A DNA stretch of 64,000 nucleotides, from assembly GCF_003003255.1 (NCBI RefSeq), contig NZ_PVTD01000002.1, positions 682,001-746,000 on the forward strand, in the 5' to 3' direction. Both the position numbers and the translations under genes were made by a program. Position 1 is the first letter of the stretch, and every line of letters begins with the position of its first letter. Source of the DNA: Aliiruegeria haliotis (lineage in GTDB: Bacteria > Pseudomonadota > Alphaproteobacteria > Rhodobacterales > Rhodobacteraceae). Below the pieces are notes generated by a model. The model saw only the letters and a list, made by a program, of their open reading frames with translations. It did not search any database and was not told where the DNA came from. Of the stretch, positions 1 to 7,691 are shown in pieces.

Positions 1-503
1 CTGGCCTCGGTTCGCTCAAAAATTAGGCGCAATTTCCCCACCAAGCCTTCGGTCGGGGCGGCGTACGGTCGTTCCGGCAGCAGAATCGATACCCGGTTGA
101 ACAGGGAATGGGCGCTGCGACCTGCCGTTTTGGACAGGTTGGCAGGTGGAGATTCTGAGGAAGACCGGTGAGTGTTGGCGCTAAAACCGTCGGTGCAGGC
201 CCGGCAAACCGGCATTCCGTGCCACCTATACGCAGAACAGGTGACAAGTGAGGGTGTGGTAGGAAGGGTGCGCAACCTCGGTTCTGCGGCGTACCGGGGC
301 GATCAGTGATGCCGCAGCGAGAACCGAAGGCGATGGTGTCAGAAAATGTGCGCCGCCATTCAGGGCACAGGGAACGGTCGCCACCTGCACCTCCGGCACC
401 CTGCCCTTCCGTGCGGAAGTTCGTCGACGGTGGGCGCCTGCTACGCGGGCGGATCTGGGCGCGGGATCTCAGGCTGTGGGCCTATCCTGGATCCGCACTG
501 CGA
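1..503. other. No supported gene at left edge
   Basis: No open frame here has a convincing start, codon bias or recognisable protein. The stretch may hold the promoter or 3' end of a gene beyond the window edge. I see no RNA gene or strong hairpin in it. Confidence 0.5.
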
Positions 504-743
504 TCAGTCGACGGCCTTCTTGAACCGGTCATAGGCGGCCTTCATCCTCAGTCCAAGTTCCTTGGCCGCCTCTCCGACTTCTTCGCTGCTCTTGTCGAAC
601 TGAGCGCGGGTCAGGAACTTGTCCCATTCTCCGGTCAGTTCACCCCATTCGTTCTCGGCTTCCTTGCTGGCGAGATGCAGTTGCAGGCGCATCTCGTCGC
701 GGGTCCGCTTGAGATCTTCCATGAGTTTGTCGATGTCAGCCAT
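504..743 (-). CDS. Small charged helical protein of unknown function
   Basis: I do not recognise a family. The product is 79 residues, without a signal peptide or membrane segment. It is almost entirely built of residues favouring helix and is rich in Glu, Lys and Arg, with heptad-like spacing (for example MEDLKRTRDEM near the N terminus and AAKELGLRMKAAYDRF near the C terminus), so a short coiled-coil or helical-bundle protein is likely. The start at 743 was chosen because a GGAGG motif lies about 9 nt upstream; an in-frame extension to 821 has no such site and reads like non-coding sequence. It lies downstream of thiX on the same strand, about 180 bp away, and there is no sign that it belongs to the thiamin operon. 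Confidence 0.6.
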   Translation of the reverse strand: MADIDKLMEDLKRTRDEMRLQLHLASKEAENEWGELTGEWDKFLTRAQFDKSSEEVGEAAKELGLRMKAAYDRFKKAVD

Positions 744-919
744 GATCAGGAACCTCCGTGGTGCAATCCGGTGGGGTTGGTTTCGGGACCCACTGTAATC
801 CGACCATTCCGGAGTCTCCAAGCGGAATGGCAGGGCCGGATGCCGGCTGGACCCAACGCGGGTTTGGTCGCGGCAGGTGCGGCGGGAGGCAGGCTTTCAG
901 GAGTGCGGCCAAGGCTCGC

Positions 920-1657
920 TCAGTCGAGCCGGCGCAGCAGGCGGTCACACCCCCAGCCGACCAGCCGATGCAGGACCAGTGTCAGCAAGGCCAGCACGAT
1001 GAGGGTGGCGAACATGAGATCGATCTTCACCCGCCCGTTCGCGAGCAGCATCAGGTAGCCCAGCCCGCCGGCCGCCCCGACCCATTCACCGATCACGGCA
1101 CCGATGGGAGCGTAGACGGCGGCAAGCCGCAGGCCGGAGGCAAGCGCGGGGATGGCAGCCGGCACCCGGATGCGCCAAAGCTGCCGGGCCGGTGAGGCGC
1201 CCATGGTCTGCCCAAGGTCGAGCCATCCCTTGGGAGTGCGCATCAGCCCGTCGAAGAAGGCCGAGGCGACGGGGAAGTAGATGATCAGCACCGCCATCAG
1301 GACCTTCGACCAGATGCCGTAGCCAAGCCACAGGGTCAGGATCGGTGCCAGTGCGAAGACCGGGAGCGATTGCGTTGCCACCAGTGCCGGGCGGATCAGG
1401 TAGCGGGCAAGAGGCGAGACAGCCAGGTTCAGAGCCGTTGCGATGCCGAGCGCCGTGCCGAGAACGAGGCCGAGCACGACCTCTGCCAGAGTGATACCGG
1501 CGTGCCAGGCGATCAGGCCCGCGTTGTCGACCAGTGCACCGGCGACGCGCCACGGACCGGGGAGGATGAAAGGTGGCAGCCCTGCGAAAGTCACCAGCGC
1601 CTGCCAGAGACCAAGGAAGAGCGCGGCGGCTGCCAAGCCGCGTTTTACGCTTTCCAT
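920..1657 (-). CDS. thiX: ABC transporter permease, thiamin pyrimidine precursor uptake (ThiX)
   Basis: Inner-membrane permease of the NitT/TauT-type ABC family, 245 residues with about six hydrophobic segments. The EAA-type cytoplasmic loop is seen around residues 145-170 (TMGASPARQLWRIRVPAA). In the ThiXYZ systems described by others the cargo is N-formyl-4-amino-5-aminomethyl-2-methylpyrimidine, a thiamin breakdown product. Here the substrate is inferred from co-transcription with tenA, thiY and thiD. Its start overlaps the end of thiZ by 13 nt, implying translational coupling. It is the last gene of the seven-gene operon controlled by the TPP riboswitch near 6314-6387. A general NMT1/taurine-type importer is the alternative, but the context makes that unlikely. 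Confidence 0.85.
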   Translation of the reverse strand: MESVKRGLAAAALFLGLWQALVTFAGLPPFILPGPWRVAGALVDNAGLIAWHAGITLAEVVLGLVLGTALGIATALNLAVSPLARYLIRPALVATQSLPVFALAPILTLWLGYGIWSKVLMAVLIIYFPVASAFFDGLMRTPKGWLDLGQTMGASPARQLWRIRVPAAIPALASGLRLAAVYAPIGAVIGEWVGAAGGLGYLMLLANGRVKIDLMFATLIVLALLTLVLHRLVGWGCDRLLRRLD

Positions 1658-2382
1658 TGGTGCCCCTCCCTCAAGGCGGTCAGAAGCCGCGCCTGGAACG
1701 CCAGCGTGTTTGGATCGTCGACCGGGCGAACCGTCGGGGTTGCCGGCGGGACCGCCTCCATCATGCCGCCTTCGTCAAGCAGGAAGACCCGGTCTCCCAG
1801 ACGTGCCGCTTCGCCCGGGTCGTGTGTGACGAGCAGCACGGTGCGGCCGGAAAGCGTCTCGGCGGCAAGATCCTGCATGTCGGCGCGGGTTCGGGCGTCG
1901 AGGGCAGAGAACGGCTCGTCAAGGAGCACGATGGGCCGGTCCTCCATCAAGGTCCGGGCCAGTGCCACACGTTGACGCTGTCCGCCAGAGAGTTGGGAGG
2001 GGCGCTTGTGCAGATGGGGTTCCAGCCCAAGCCGCGTGACCAATGCCCGCGCGGCATCCTGATCGGGCGCCTCTCCGCGAAGCCGGGCGCCGAGGGTCAC
2101 GTTGCCGAGGACATCCAGCCACGGCATCAACAGGTCTGTCTGCGCCATGTAGGCGACGCGATCAGGGATCGGCGCGCCATCGCTGGCCGAGATCCGCCCC
2201 TCGAACGCCGCACCGGTGTCCAGCCCCGCAATCAGCCTCAGGATCGTGGTCTTTCCGCACCCCGACGGGCCGAGCAGGCAGGACCAGCCGCCTGCGTCGA
2301 TCTCCAGCGAGACCGGCGGGAAAAGCACGGTCTCGTCGAAAGAGGCCGATCCGAGCAGGTCCACTCCGGGCGCGATCTTCAT
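1645..2382 (-). CDS. thiZ: ABC transporter ATPase, thiamin pyrimidine precursor uptake (ThiZ)
   Basis: Cytoplasmic ATPase that energises ThiX, 245 residues. Walker A is GPSGCGKTT at about 38-46, the Q-loop lies near residue 81, the signature LSGGQRQR is at 131-138 and Walker B with its glutamate is IVLLDEP at 151-157, so all catalytic elements are intact. The C-terminal stretch is of the NitT/TauT type. It starts 4 nt after the tenA stop codon and overlaps thiX at its 3' end. Assignment to pyrimidine precursor uptake rests on the operon; the ATPase family alone does not define the substrate. Confidence 0.87.
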   Translation of the reverse strand: MKIAPGVDLLGSASFDETVLFPPVSLEIDAGGWSCLLGPSGCGKTTILRLIAGLDTGAAFEGRISASDGAPIPDRVAYMAQTDLLMPWLDVLGNVTLGARLRGEAPDQDAARALVTRLGLEPHLHKRPSQLSGGQRQRVALARTLMEDRPIVLLDEPFSALDARTRADMQDLAAETLSGRTVLLVTHDPGEAARLGDRVFLLDEGGMMEAVPPATPTVRPVDDPNTLAFQARLLTALREGHQWKA

Positions 2383-2386
2383 CGGC

Positions 2387-3073
2387 CTAGCTCCGGTCCC
2401 AGCCCATTTGCCAGAAATCCACCTCCAGCCGGGTGGCGGTCGCGAAACGCTCGCTCAGTTGCGCCCAGCGGGGGGCAGCGGCGAAGTCGGTCCCGATCCG
2501 GCGCTCCAATGCCCGGTCGATCATCCCGCCGACATCGCGGCACAGTTGCTGATAGTCGTCGGCTGCATAGGTTTCGATCCAGTCGCGATAGGGCGTGTCG
2601 GCGGTGGCCTCGCCGGCGAGCCGCGCGCCGATCTCTCCGTAGCCCATAACGCAAGGCGCCAGCGCAGCCATCAGGTCGGCGAAATCGCCCGAAAGACCGG
2701 CGTCCATCACGTAGCGGGTGTAGGTCAGGTTTGCGGTGCTTTCGGATGCTGAATAAAGATCGGCCTCCGGAATGCCCGCCTCCTCGCAAATTCCCACATG
2801 CAGGCGCATCTCGTGATTGACCAGCCCGTCCACCGTGGCAGCAGCCGATTTCATCTCCTCCAGTGTCTCGGACTTGACCACGGCCAACGCCCAGGCGCGG
2901 GAAAAATGCACCAGAAAGACATAATCCTGCACGAGGTAGTGCAGGAAACACTCTCTCGGCAATGTGCCATCCTTCAGGCCCTCGACGAAAGCGTGCCGGG
3001 TATAGGCGGCCCATTCCGTCCGCGCGGCCTCCCGCCAGAGCCCGAAAGCCCGTCCATACTCAGGCACGCTCAT
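2387..3073 (-). CDS. tenA: Aminopyrimidine aminohydrolase TenA (thiaminase II family)
   Basis: Cytoplasmic TenA-family enzyme, 228 residues, full length. The family hydrolyses 4-amino-5-aminomethyl-2-methylpyrimidine to HMP during salvage of degraded thiamin. Visible features are the LVQDY motif at 47-51, the conserved cysteine in the loop LAPCVMGYGE (Cys141, the usual nucleophile), the IETYAADDY acid motif near 166-174 and a C-terminal DFWQMGW segment. Its ATG overlaps the thiY stop by 4 nt (ATGA), and thiZ follows 4 nt later. Position between the binding protein and ATPase genes of the importer fits the import-then-hydrolyse route: the released HMP would go to ThiD, encoded two genes upstream. 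Confidence 0.9.
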   Translation of the reverse strand: MSVPEYGRAFGLWREAARTEWAAYTRHAFVEGLKDGTLPRECFLHYLVQDYVFLVHFSRAWALAVVKSETLEEMKSAAATVDGLVNHEMRLHVGICEEAGIPEADLYSASESTANLTYTRYVMDAGLSGDFADLMAALAPCVMGYGEIGARLAGEATADTPYRDWIETYAADDYQQLCRDVGGMIDRALERRIGTDFAAAPRWAQLSERFATATRLEVDFWQMGWDRS

Positions 3074-4005
3074 TGGGCACCGAGGTCAATGGCCAGATCA
3101 GAGACCGACCGGGTGCCCTCGATCAGGCCGGAATCGGCGAGGAAGGCCTCGAACCGGGCGTAGCGACCGGCATCCAGACCGGCAGGCGCCAGCGAAAAGC
3201 GCGGCCAGGTATCGACCCAGGCCTTGGCGTTCAACTCGTCCTGCAGTTCGGCCGCGGTGCCGGAGAACACCTCCCATGCGTCTTCGGGGTTGTTGACGAT
3301 GTAGTGGGTCGCCTTTTCGGTCGCGGCAATGAAACGCTGCAACTTGTCGGTGTCCATCAACTCAGGGTTGGCGACGTAGATCAGTTCGTCATACGGCGGC
3401 AGGCCCTCCTCTTCGAGGTAGAAGCAGCGCCCGCCGACACCCTCGATCTCCATCTGGTTGAGTTCGAAATTGCGGAAGGCTCCCATGACGGCATCGACCT
3501 GCCCGGTCATCAGCGACGGGGACAGCGACCAGTTGACGTTGATCAGGTCCACGTCGTCCATGCTCAGCCCGCCATTTCCGAGCACCTTCGTCAGCAGCAC
3601 TTCCTCAACCCCGGCCACCGAGAACCCAACCTTGCGGTCCTTCAGGTCGGACAACTCCTTGATGGGTCCGTCTTCCAGCACCAGAAGGCAGGTCAGGGGC
3701 GTGCCGACCAATGTGCCGACACGTTTGAGCGGCAAACCCTCGGCGACCTGCAAATGCAGTTGCGGCTGATAGGAGATTGCAAGATCGGCCTTTCCGGCAG
3801 CGACCAGTTTCGGCGGGTCGGAGGGGTCGGAGGGTGCGACGACCTCGACTTCCAGGCCGGCCTCGTCGAAGTACCCAAGCTCTTCGGCAACGATGATCGG
3901 CCCATGGTCGGGGTTCACGAACCAGTCGAGGATCAGGGTCATCTTGTCTGCGGCGAGTGCCGGCGTGGCCGTCAGCAGCGCCGCCGCAAAGGCGAGATTT
4001 CTCAT
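3070..4005 (-). CDS. thiY: Periplasmic pyrimidine-precursor binding protein (ThiY)
   Basis: Substrate-binding protein of the NMT1/THI5-like family, 311 residues. A signal peptide covers roughly residues 1-19 (MRNLAFAAALLTATPALA). The mature part begins with a typical strand LILDWFVNPDHGPI, where NPDHG-type residues line the pyrimidine site in this family. Other family features are IVAEELGYFDEAGLEV and a C-terminal WPRFSL segment. The start at 4005 was preferred to one 39 nt upstream because it gives a clean signal peptide and has GGAG about 8 nt upstream. It sits 17 nt after thiD and overlaps tenA by 4 nt. It delivers the ligand to ThiX/ThiZ. Confidence 0.88.
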   Translation of the reverse strand: MRNLAFAAALLTATPALAADKMTLILDWFVNPDHGPIIVAEELGYFDEAGLEVEVVAPSDPSDPPKLVAAGKADLAISYQPQLHLQVAEGLPLKRVGTLVGTPLTCLLVLEDGPIKELSDLKDRKVGFSVAGVEEVLLTKVLGNGGLSMDDVDLINVNWSLSPSLMTGQVDAVMGAFRNFELNQMEIEGVGGRCFYLEEEGLPPYDELIYVANPELMDTDKLQRFIAATEKATHYIVNNPEDAWEVFSGTAAELQDELNAKAWVDTWPRFSLAPAGLDAGRYARFEAFLADSGLIEGTRSVSDLAIDLGAQ

Positions 4006-4022
4006 GGTGTGTCTCCGTTCGG

Positions 4023-4835
4023 TCAGGCCGTGGCGACGGGCCAAAGCGCATGGAAATGGTGTGTGGGGCCGTGGCCGTGGCCGACCGCAAGGCTGTCGGC
4101 CCCCTCGATGGCTCCTGCCAGCCAGTGTTTCGCCGTCCGGACGGCCGAGGCGAGACTTTCGCCCTTGGCCAGCTCCGCCGCGATAGCCGAAGAGATCGTG
4201 CAGCCGGTGCCATGTGTGTTCCTGGTCTCGATCCGGGGGCCTTCAAGCCAGGTGGCGGTATCTTCGGAGATCAACAGGTCGGGGGAGTCCGCGCTTTCCA
4301 GGTGGCCGCCTTTCATGAACACCGCCGCGGGGCCATGCTCAATCAACTCGCGGCCCTGGGTCTGCATCTCCCCACGGGTGGCTGCCGTGTCACAGCCAAG
4401 CAGCGCGGCGGCTTCCGGAAGGTTCGGGGTCAGAACAGTTGCAAGTGGCAGCAGGTCTTGCCGTAGTGCCGCGACCGCATCCTCTGGCAGCAGGGGATGC
4501 CCGCCCTTGGCGACCATCACCGGGTCCAGCACTACCGCACCGGTGAAATCTGTCAGAGCCTCGGCCACGCCCGTCGCAATTTCCGCATTGGCAATCATGC
4601 CGATTTTGACCGCGTCCACTCGGATGTCGTCGAAGACAGTGCGGATCTGCTGGTGGACGAACTCGGCCGGCACGACATGCACGCCGGTCACGCCTTGCGT
4701 GTTTTGCGCGGTCAGTGCGGTGATCGCGGCCATGCCGTAGACACCACGGGCAGAGAAGGCCTTCAGATCCGCCTGGATCCCCGCGCCGCCCGAAGGATCA
4801 GATCCGGCAATGGACAGGGCTGTTGGTATGCTCAT
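4023..4835 (-). CDS. thiD: Hydroxymethylpyrimidine/phosphomethylpyrimidine kinase ThiD
   Basis: Cytoplasmic kinase of the ribokinase superfamily, 270 residues. It phosphorylates HMP to HMP-P and then HMP-PP, the pyrimidine substrate of ThiE. Motifs are SIAGSDPSGGAGIQADLK at the N terminus, TALTAQNTQGV, LDPVMVAKGG in the middle and the anion-hole/catalytic GTGCTISSAIA near residue 215. The start at 4835 has GGAG about 8 nt upstream and overlaps the thiE stop codon (ATGA). A much longer open frame extends upstream on this strand, but it runs antisense-like through thiE and is not coding. In this operon ThiD receives HMP made by TenA. Confidence 0.93.
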   Translation of the reverse strand: MSIPTALSIAGSDPSGGAGIQADLKAFSARGVYGMAAITALTAQNTQGVTGVHVVPAEFVHQQIRTVFDDIRVDAVKIGMIANAEIATGVAEALTDFTGAVVLDPVMVAKGGHPLLPEDAVAALRQDLLPLATVLTPNLPEAAALLGCDTAATRGEMQTQGRELIEHGPAAVFMKGGHLESADSPDLLISEDTATWLEGPRIETRNTHGTGCTISSAIAAELAKGESLASAVRTAKHWLAGAIEGADSLAVGHGHGPTHHFHALWPVATA

Positions 4836-5473
4836 TCTTGCTGCTCCCTTTGCACCGCCTCGATCAGTTTTCGGCTGGCCGCCTCCGGCTTCGGCTGACC
4901 GCAGATCGCGGACACCACCGCCAGCCCCTCCGCACCGGCGGCAAGAACCGGCCCGGCATGCTCTGCCCCAAGACCGCCAATTGCAACAGCCGGGACAGGG
5001 CATTCGGCCACGACCCGTGCCAGCCCGTCGAAGCCGAGCGGCGTGGCGTGGTCGGACTTGGTCGCGGTGGCGAAGACCGGCCCCACGCCTACGTAGTCGA
5101 CAATGGCGGGATCGACCGCACTGGCGTTGGCGACGTTCTCGACAGAAAGGCCAAGGATCATGTCCGGCCCGATGCGGTGTCGAGCTTGCTCGGGGGGCAT
5201 GTCGCCCTGACCGATGTGGAGCGCGTCGGCCTGCAACTCGATCGCCGCAGCGACGTCGTCGTTCACAACGAGCTTGCTGCCAGTACCGGCAAGAACGGCC
5301 TGCACCTGTCGGCCGATGGCGACCATTTCCGCGGTGGACGCCGTCTTGTGGCGCAACTGTACCGTGCGGACACCGGCGGTGACGGCGGCCCTGGTGGTGT
5401 CGGCCATGCCATAGGCGGCGCAAAGCCCGGGATCGAGGACGAGGTAGACCGAGAGGTCGAGCGTGCCCCTCAT
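4832..5473 (-). CDS. thiE: Thiamin-phosphate synthase ThiE
   Basis: Cytoplasmic TIM-barrel enzyme, 213 residues, that joins HMP-PP and thiazole phosphate to make thiamin phosphate. Seen are VQLRHKT near residue 40 (pyrophosphate binding), LVVNDDVAAAIELQAD and HIGQGD in the middle, GVGPVFATATK near 130-140 and AIGGLGAEHAGPV toward the end, matching the family in order. It overlaps thiM upstream by 4 nt (5470-5473) and thiD downstream by 4 nt. It unites the two salvage branches of this operon: HMP-PP from TenA/ThiD and thiazole phosphate from ThiM. Confidence 0.93.
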   Translation of the reverse strand: MRGTLDLSVYLVLDPGLCAAYGMADTTRAAVTAGVRTVQLRHKTASTAEMVAIGRQVQAVLAGTGSKLVVNDDVAAAIELQADALHIGQGDMPPEQARHRIGPDMILGLSVENVANASAVDPAIVDYVGVGPVFATATKSDHATPLGFDGLARVVAECPVPAVAIGGLGAEHAGPVLAAGAEGLAVVSAICGQPKPEAASRKLIEAVQREQQE

Positions 5474-6255
5474 GCCACGCTCACGCGGTCTTCGTTGAGC
5501 GTGTCCGGGCCGACGGCGGCCAGCGCATCGAGGAAAGCCGGGATGAAGCTGCCAGGCCCCTCTGCCTTGTCGGCGGCGAGTTCCCCGGCGGCGGCGAAGT
5601 GGACAAGGGCCGCGACAGTGGCGTCGAAGGGCTCTACAACGGCCGCATAGGCGCCGCACACCGTGGTGAGCGAGCAGCCGGTCGCGGTGACCCTTGGCAT
5701 CAGCGCAGAGCCACCGGCGATGCGGACGGCGCGGGTGCCATCGGTTACATAGTCGACCTCACCGGTGACGGCGACGACGGAGCCCGAGGCTTCGGCTACC
5801 TTCCGGGCGCCGGCTTCGGCAGCGGCAACCGGATCGCCGGCATCGACACCCTGACCTGAACTGTCCTCTCCCGCAATGGCCATGATCTCGGACGCGTTGC
5901 CACGTACGATTGTAGGCTGCATCTGCAGGAGCTTGCCTGTCCCTTCGCGGCGCAGGGTGGTTGCGAAGCAGGCAACCGGATCAAGGACCCAGGGGGTGCC
6001 CGCCTTTTGGGCGACGGCGACGGCCTCGCTCATCCCGGCGAGCCAACGGGGCGAGAGGGTGCCGATGTTGACCGTCACCGCACGCGCAACGGCGGCGAAC
6101 TCGCCCGATTCCTCCGGGTCGTGGACCATGGCAGGCGCCGCGCCTGCCGCCAGCAAGGCGTTCGCAGCAAAGTTCATCGCGACGAAGTTGGTGATGCATT
6201 GAACCAGAGGCGCGGCGTCGCGCATTGCGACGAGGGATTCGGACGGGGTGGGCAT
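5470..6255 (-). CDS. thiM: Hydroxyethylthiazole kinase ThiM
   Basis: Cytoplasmic kinase, 261 residues, phosphorylating 4-methyl-5-(2-hydroxyethyl)thiazole for ThiE. Motifs: QCITNFVAMNFAANALLAAG at about 19-38, WVLDPVA near 110, GNASEIMAI near 140 and the catalytic VTATGCSLTT near 200. It is the first gene of the thi operon. The ATG at 6255 has a strong AGGAGG about 9 nt upstream, and a TPP riboswitch lies 60-130 nt upstream, so expression should fall when thiamin diphosphate is plentiful. Full length for the family, with no defects seen. Confidence 0.93.
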   Translation of the reverse strand: MPTPSESLVAMRDAAPLVQCITNFVAMNFAANALLAAGAAPAMVHDPEESGEFAAVARAVTVNIGTLSPRWLAGMSEAVAVAQKAGTPWVLDPVACFATTLRREGTGKLLQMQPTIVRGNASEIMAIAGEDSSGQGVDAGDPVAAAEAGARKVAEASGSVVAVTGEVDYVTDGTRAVRIAGGSALMPRVTATGCSLTTVCGAYAAVVEPFDATVAALVHFAAAGELAADKAEGPGSFIPAFLDALAAVGPDTLNEDRVSVA

Positions 6256-6284
6256 ATGTCTGGGCCTCCTCGGCGGAGCTTCCC

Positions 6285-6311
6285 GGACATCGGTTCTGAC
6301 CTCGGATGTCC
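6285..6311 (-). promoter_or_regulatory. Stem-loop between TPP aptamer and thiM ribosome site
   Basis: A 7-bp stem, GGACATC paired with GATGTCC, encloses 13 nt and follows the aptamer directly. A second small stem, CTCC pairing with GGAG around a GCCGA loop at about 6265-6277, would mask the AGGAGG of thiM. Together they look like the expression platform of a translation-controlling riboswitch; no T-tract follows, so transcription termination is less likely. The folding is inferred by eye. Confidence 0.5.
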
Positions 6312-6313
6312 GC

Positions 6314-6387
6314 GACTCCCTCCGCCAGCATGATCTGGTTCAGGTTCAAAGGGTGCTTCTCAGTCCGATTGAACGGACGCCCCTGTC
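6314..6387 (-). promoter_or_regulatory. TPP riboswitch (thi box)
   Basis: Read on the minus strand the segment contains CTGAGA, ACCCTTTGAACCTGAAC, CAGATCATGCTGGCG and GGAGGGA in canonical order and spacing, which are the conserved loops of the thiamin diphosphate aptamer. The closing stem is GAC near 6387 with GTC near 6314. It lies about 60 nt upstream of thiM and should control the whole salvage operon. Confidence 0.93.
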
Positions 6388-6397
6388 GATGGCCGAC

Positions 6398-6426
6398 CAA
6401 TAACCAGAACGGCGAACGATTGTCAC
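6398..6426 (-). promoter_or_regulatory. Candidate promoter of the thi operon
   Basis: On the minus strand GTGACA and TTATTG are separated by 17 nt, resembling -35 and -10 boxes of the housekeeping sigma factor. Transcription would begin near 6391, only a few bases before the riboswitch aptamer, which is the expected position. The -10 match is poor. Confidence 0.4.
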
Positions 6427-6444
6427 GACCGAAAACGACAGCGA

Positions 6445-6597
6445 GCCCGCCGCAGGCGCCGCGTGCGAAGCGCGCGGCCCGGCCCAACGGGTGCGGGTGC
6501 ATCTTCGATGCGCCTGCGGCGGGCGGGAGCCCTCCCGCCGAGGCTCGACGCTTGCGCATCTCGCCCCGTTTGGGCCGGGCGCGCCTTCGGCGCGAAG
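6445..6597. repeat. Compound bipartite GC-rich element, two copies head to head
   Basis: The first copy (minus strand, about 6457-6540) has GGCTCCCG, a 36-nt spacer with a GCATC-GAA-GATGC hairpin, and TTGGGCCGGGC followed by a TTC-loop hairpin. A second, less regular copy (plus, about 6530-6597) shares the central palindrome GGCGGGAG-CC-CTCCCGCC at 6522-6539 and ends in TTGGGCCGGGCGCGCC with its own TTC-loop hairpin; its spacer is 32 nt. In addition 6445-6459 and 6510-6524 form a perfect 15-bp inverted repeat, a very stable stem immediately downstream of livM that could terminate the liv transcript. Related copies lie at 19161-19241 and 50211-50290. Confidence 0.75.
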
Positions 6598-6631
6598 GAC
6601 GTCACACGGGTGCCGACGCGGATCCCAAAGG

Positions 6632-7690
6632 TCAGCCTCTGCCGCGCAATCGGCCGACGACACCGGTTGGAAAGAAATAGACGCTCAAAACGAAGAGGAC
6701 GCCAAGCCAGAGCAGCCAGCGGTCGGGGTTCAGCAAGAGCGGCAGAACAGGGACGCCTTCCAGACCCTCGGCGGCGGCGCCCATGAGAGTCTGAAGGTAG
6801 TTCTGCGCGACGATGAAAAGCGTCGCGCCAATCACGGCGCCATACATCGTGCCCATACCGCCGATCACCACCATGAGGAGGATATCGACCATGATCTCGA
6901 AGCTGAGCGTGGTGTCCGGTCCGACGTAGCGCAGCCAGATGGCATAGAGCGAGCCGGCCAGCGCGGCGGCAACAGCCGAGAGGCAGGTCGCGGCGGTTCT
7001 GTAGTAGACCACGCGATAACCTATAGCTTCGGCCCGGAAGTCGTTCTCCCGGATCGACTGTAGGACACGGCCGAAGGGCGAGTTCACGATCCGCAGCAGC
7101 AGCAGGAACAGCAGCGTGGAGCAGGCGAACACGAGGTAGTAGTTCAACAGCTTTCCGTTCACGCGGACGCCGAACAGCTTCTCGTCCATGTATTTCTGTG
7201 CCGATGTCAGGGCACGCGGGATCTTGTAGTTCAGCCCGTCCTCGCCACCGGTGAGCCCGGAGAGCTGCGAGACGAGAACGGCAACCGCCGAGGCGACGGC
7301 CAGCGTGATCATCGCGAAGAAAATCGCACGCACCCGCAACGAGAACAGTCCGATGACCAGGGCAAGGGCAGCTGCCGCGATGCCCCCCGCGAGTGTGCCC
7401 ACGATCAGCGCATCGAAACCGCGGCCCATGTGAATGGAGGCCAGCGCAACCCCATAGGCCCCCATGCCGAAAAACATGGTGTGGGCGAAGCTGACGATGC
7501 CGGCATAGCCCAGCATCAGATCGTAGCTGGCCACCAGAACGATAAAGACACAGATGCGCGCGGCCGTGTCCACGGAGCGGGTGCCGGGAAAAAGGAAAGG
7601 CGCAAGAGCCAGGCTGACGAGAATGGCCAGCAGGATCAGGGTCAGCGGGAGCGAGCGCGGCGTGTCGCCGGAGAGGAGTCTGGTCAGCAT
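6632..7690 (-). CDS. livM: Branched-chain-amino-acid-type ABC transporter permease LivM
   Basis: Inner-membrane permease of the HAAT family, 352 residues with about nine or ten hydrophobic segments. The family hallmark region YDLMLGYAGIVSFAHTMFFG is at about 55-74 and the EAA-like stretch RVLQSIRENDFRAEAIGY near 213-230. The C terminus ends in a hydrophobic FFPTGVVGRL segment. It follows livH after a single base and closes the operon livK-livG-livF-livH-livM. The cargo cannot be read from the permease; leucine-type amino acids are the family default. Because the cluster directly follows the hut genes, histidine, urocanate or a related compound is an alternative. Confidence 0.85.
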   Translation of the reverse strand: MLTRLLSGDTPRSLPLTLILLAILVSLALAPFLFPGTRSVDTAARICVFIVLVASYDLMLGYAGIVSFAHTMFFGMGAYGVALASIHMGRGFDALIVGTLAGGIAAAALALVIGLFSLRVRAIFFAMITLAVASAVAVLVSQLSGLTGGEDGLNYKIPRALTSAQKYMDEKLFGVRVNGKLLNYYLVFACSTLLFLLLLRIVNSPFGRVLQSIRENDFRAEAIGYRVVYYRTAATCLSAVAAALAGSLYAIWLRYVGPDTTLSFEIMVDILLMVVIGGMGTMYGAVIGATLFIVAQNYLQTLMGAAAEGLEGVPVLPLLLNPDRWLLWLGVLFVLSVYFFPTGVVGRLRGRG

Positions 7691-7691
7691 G

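Noticed and set aside
2962-4740. Plus-strand open frame of about 590 codons
   Set aside because: It is antisense to thiD, thiY and tenA, which are clearly real; long antisense frames are common in GC-rich DNA.
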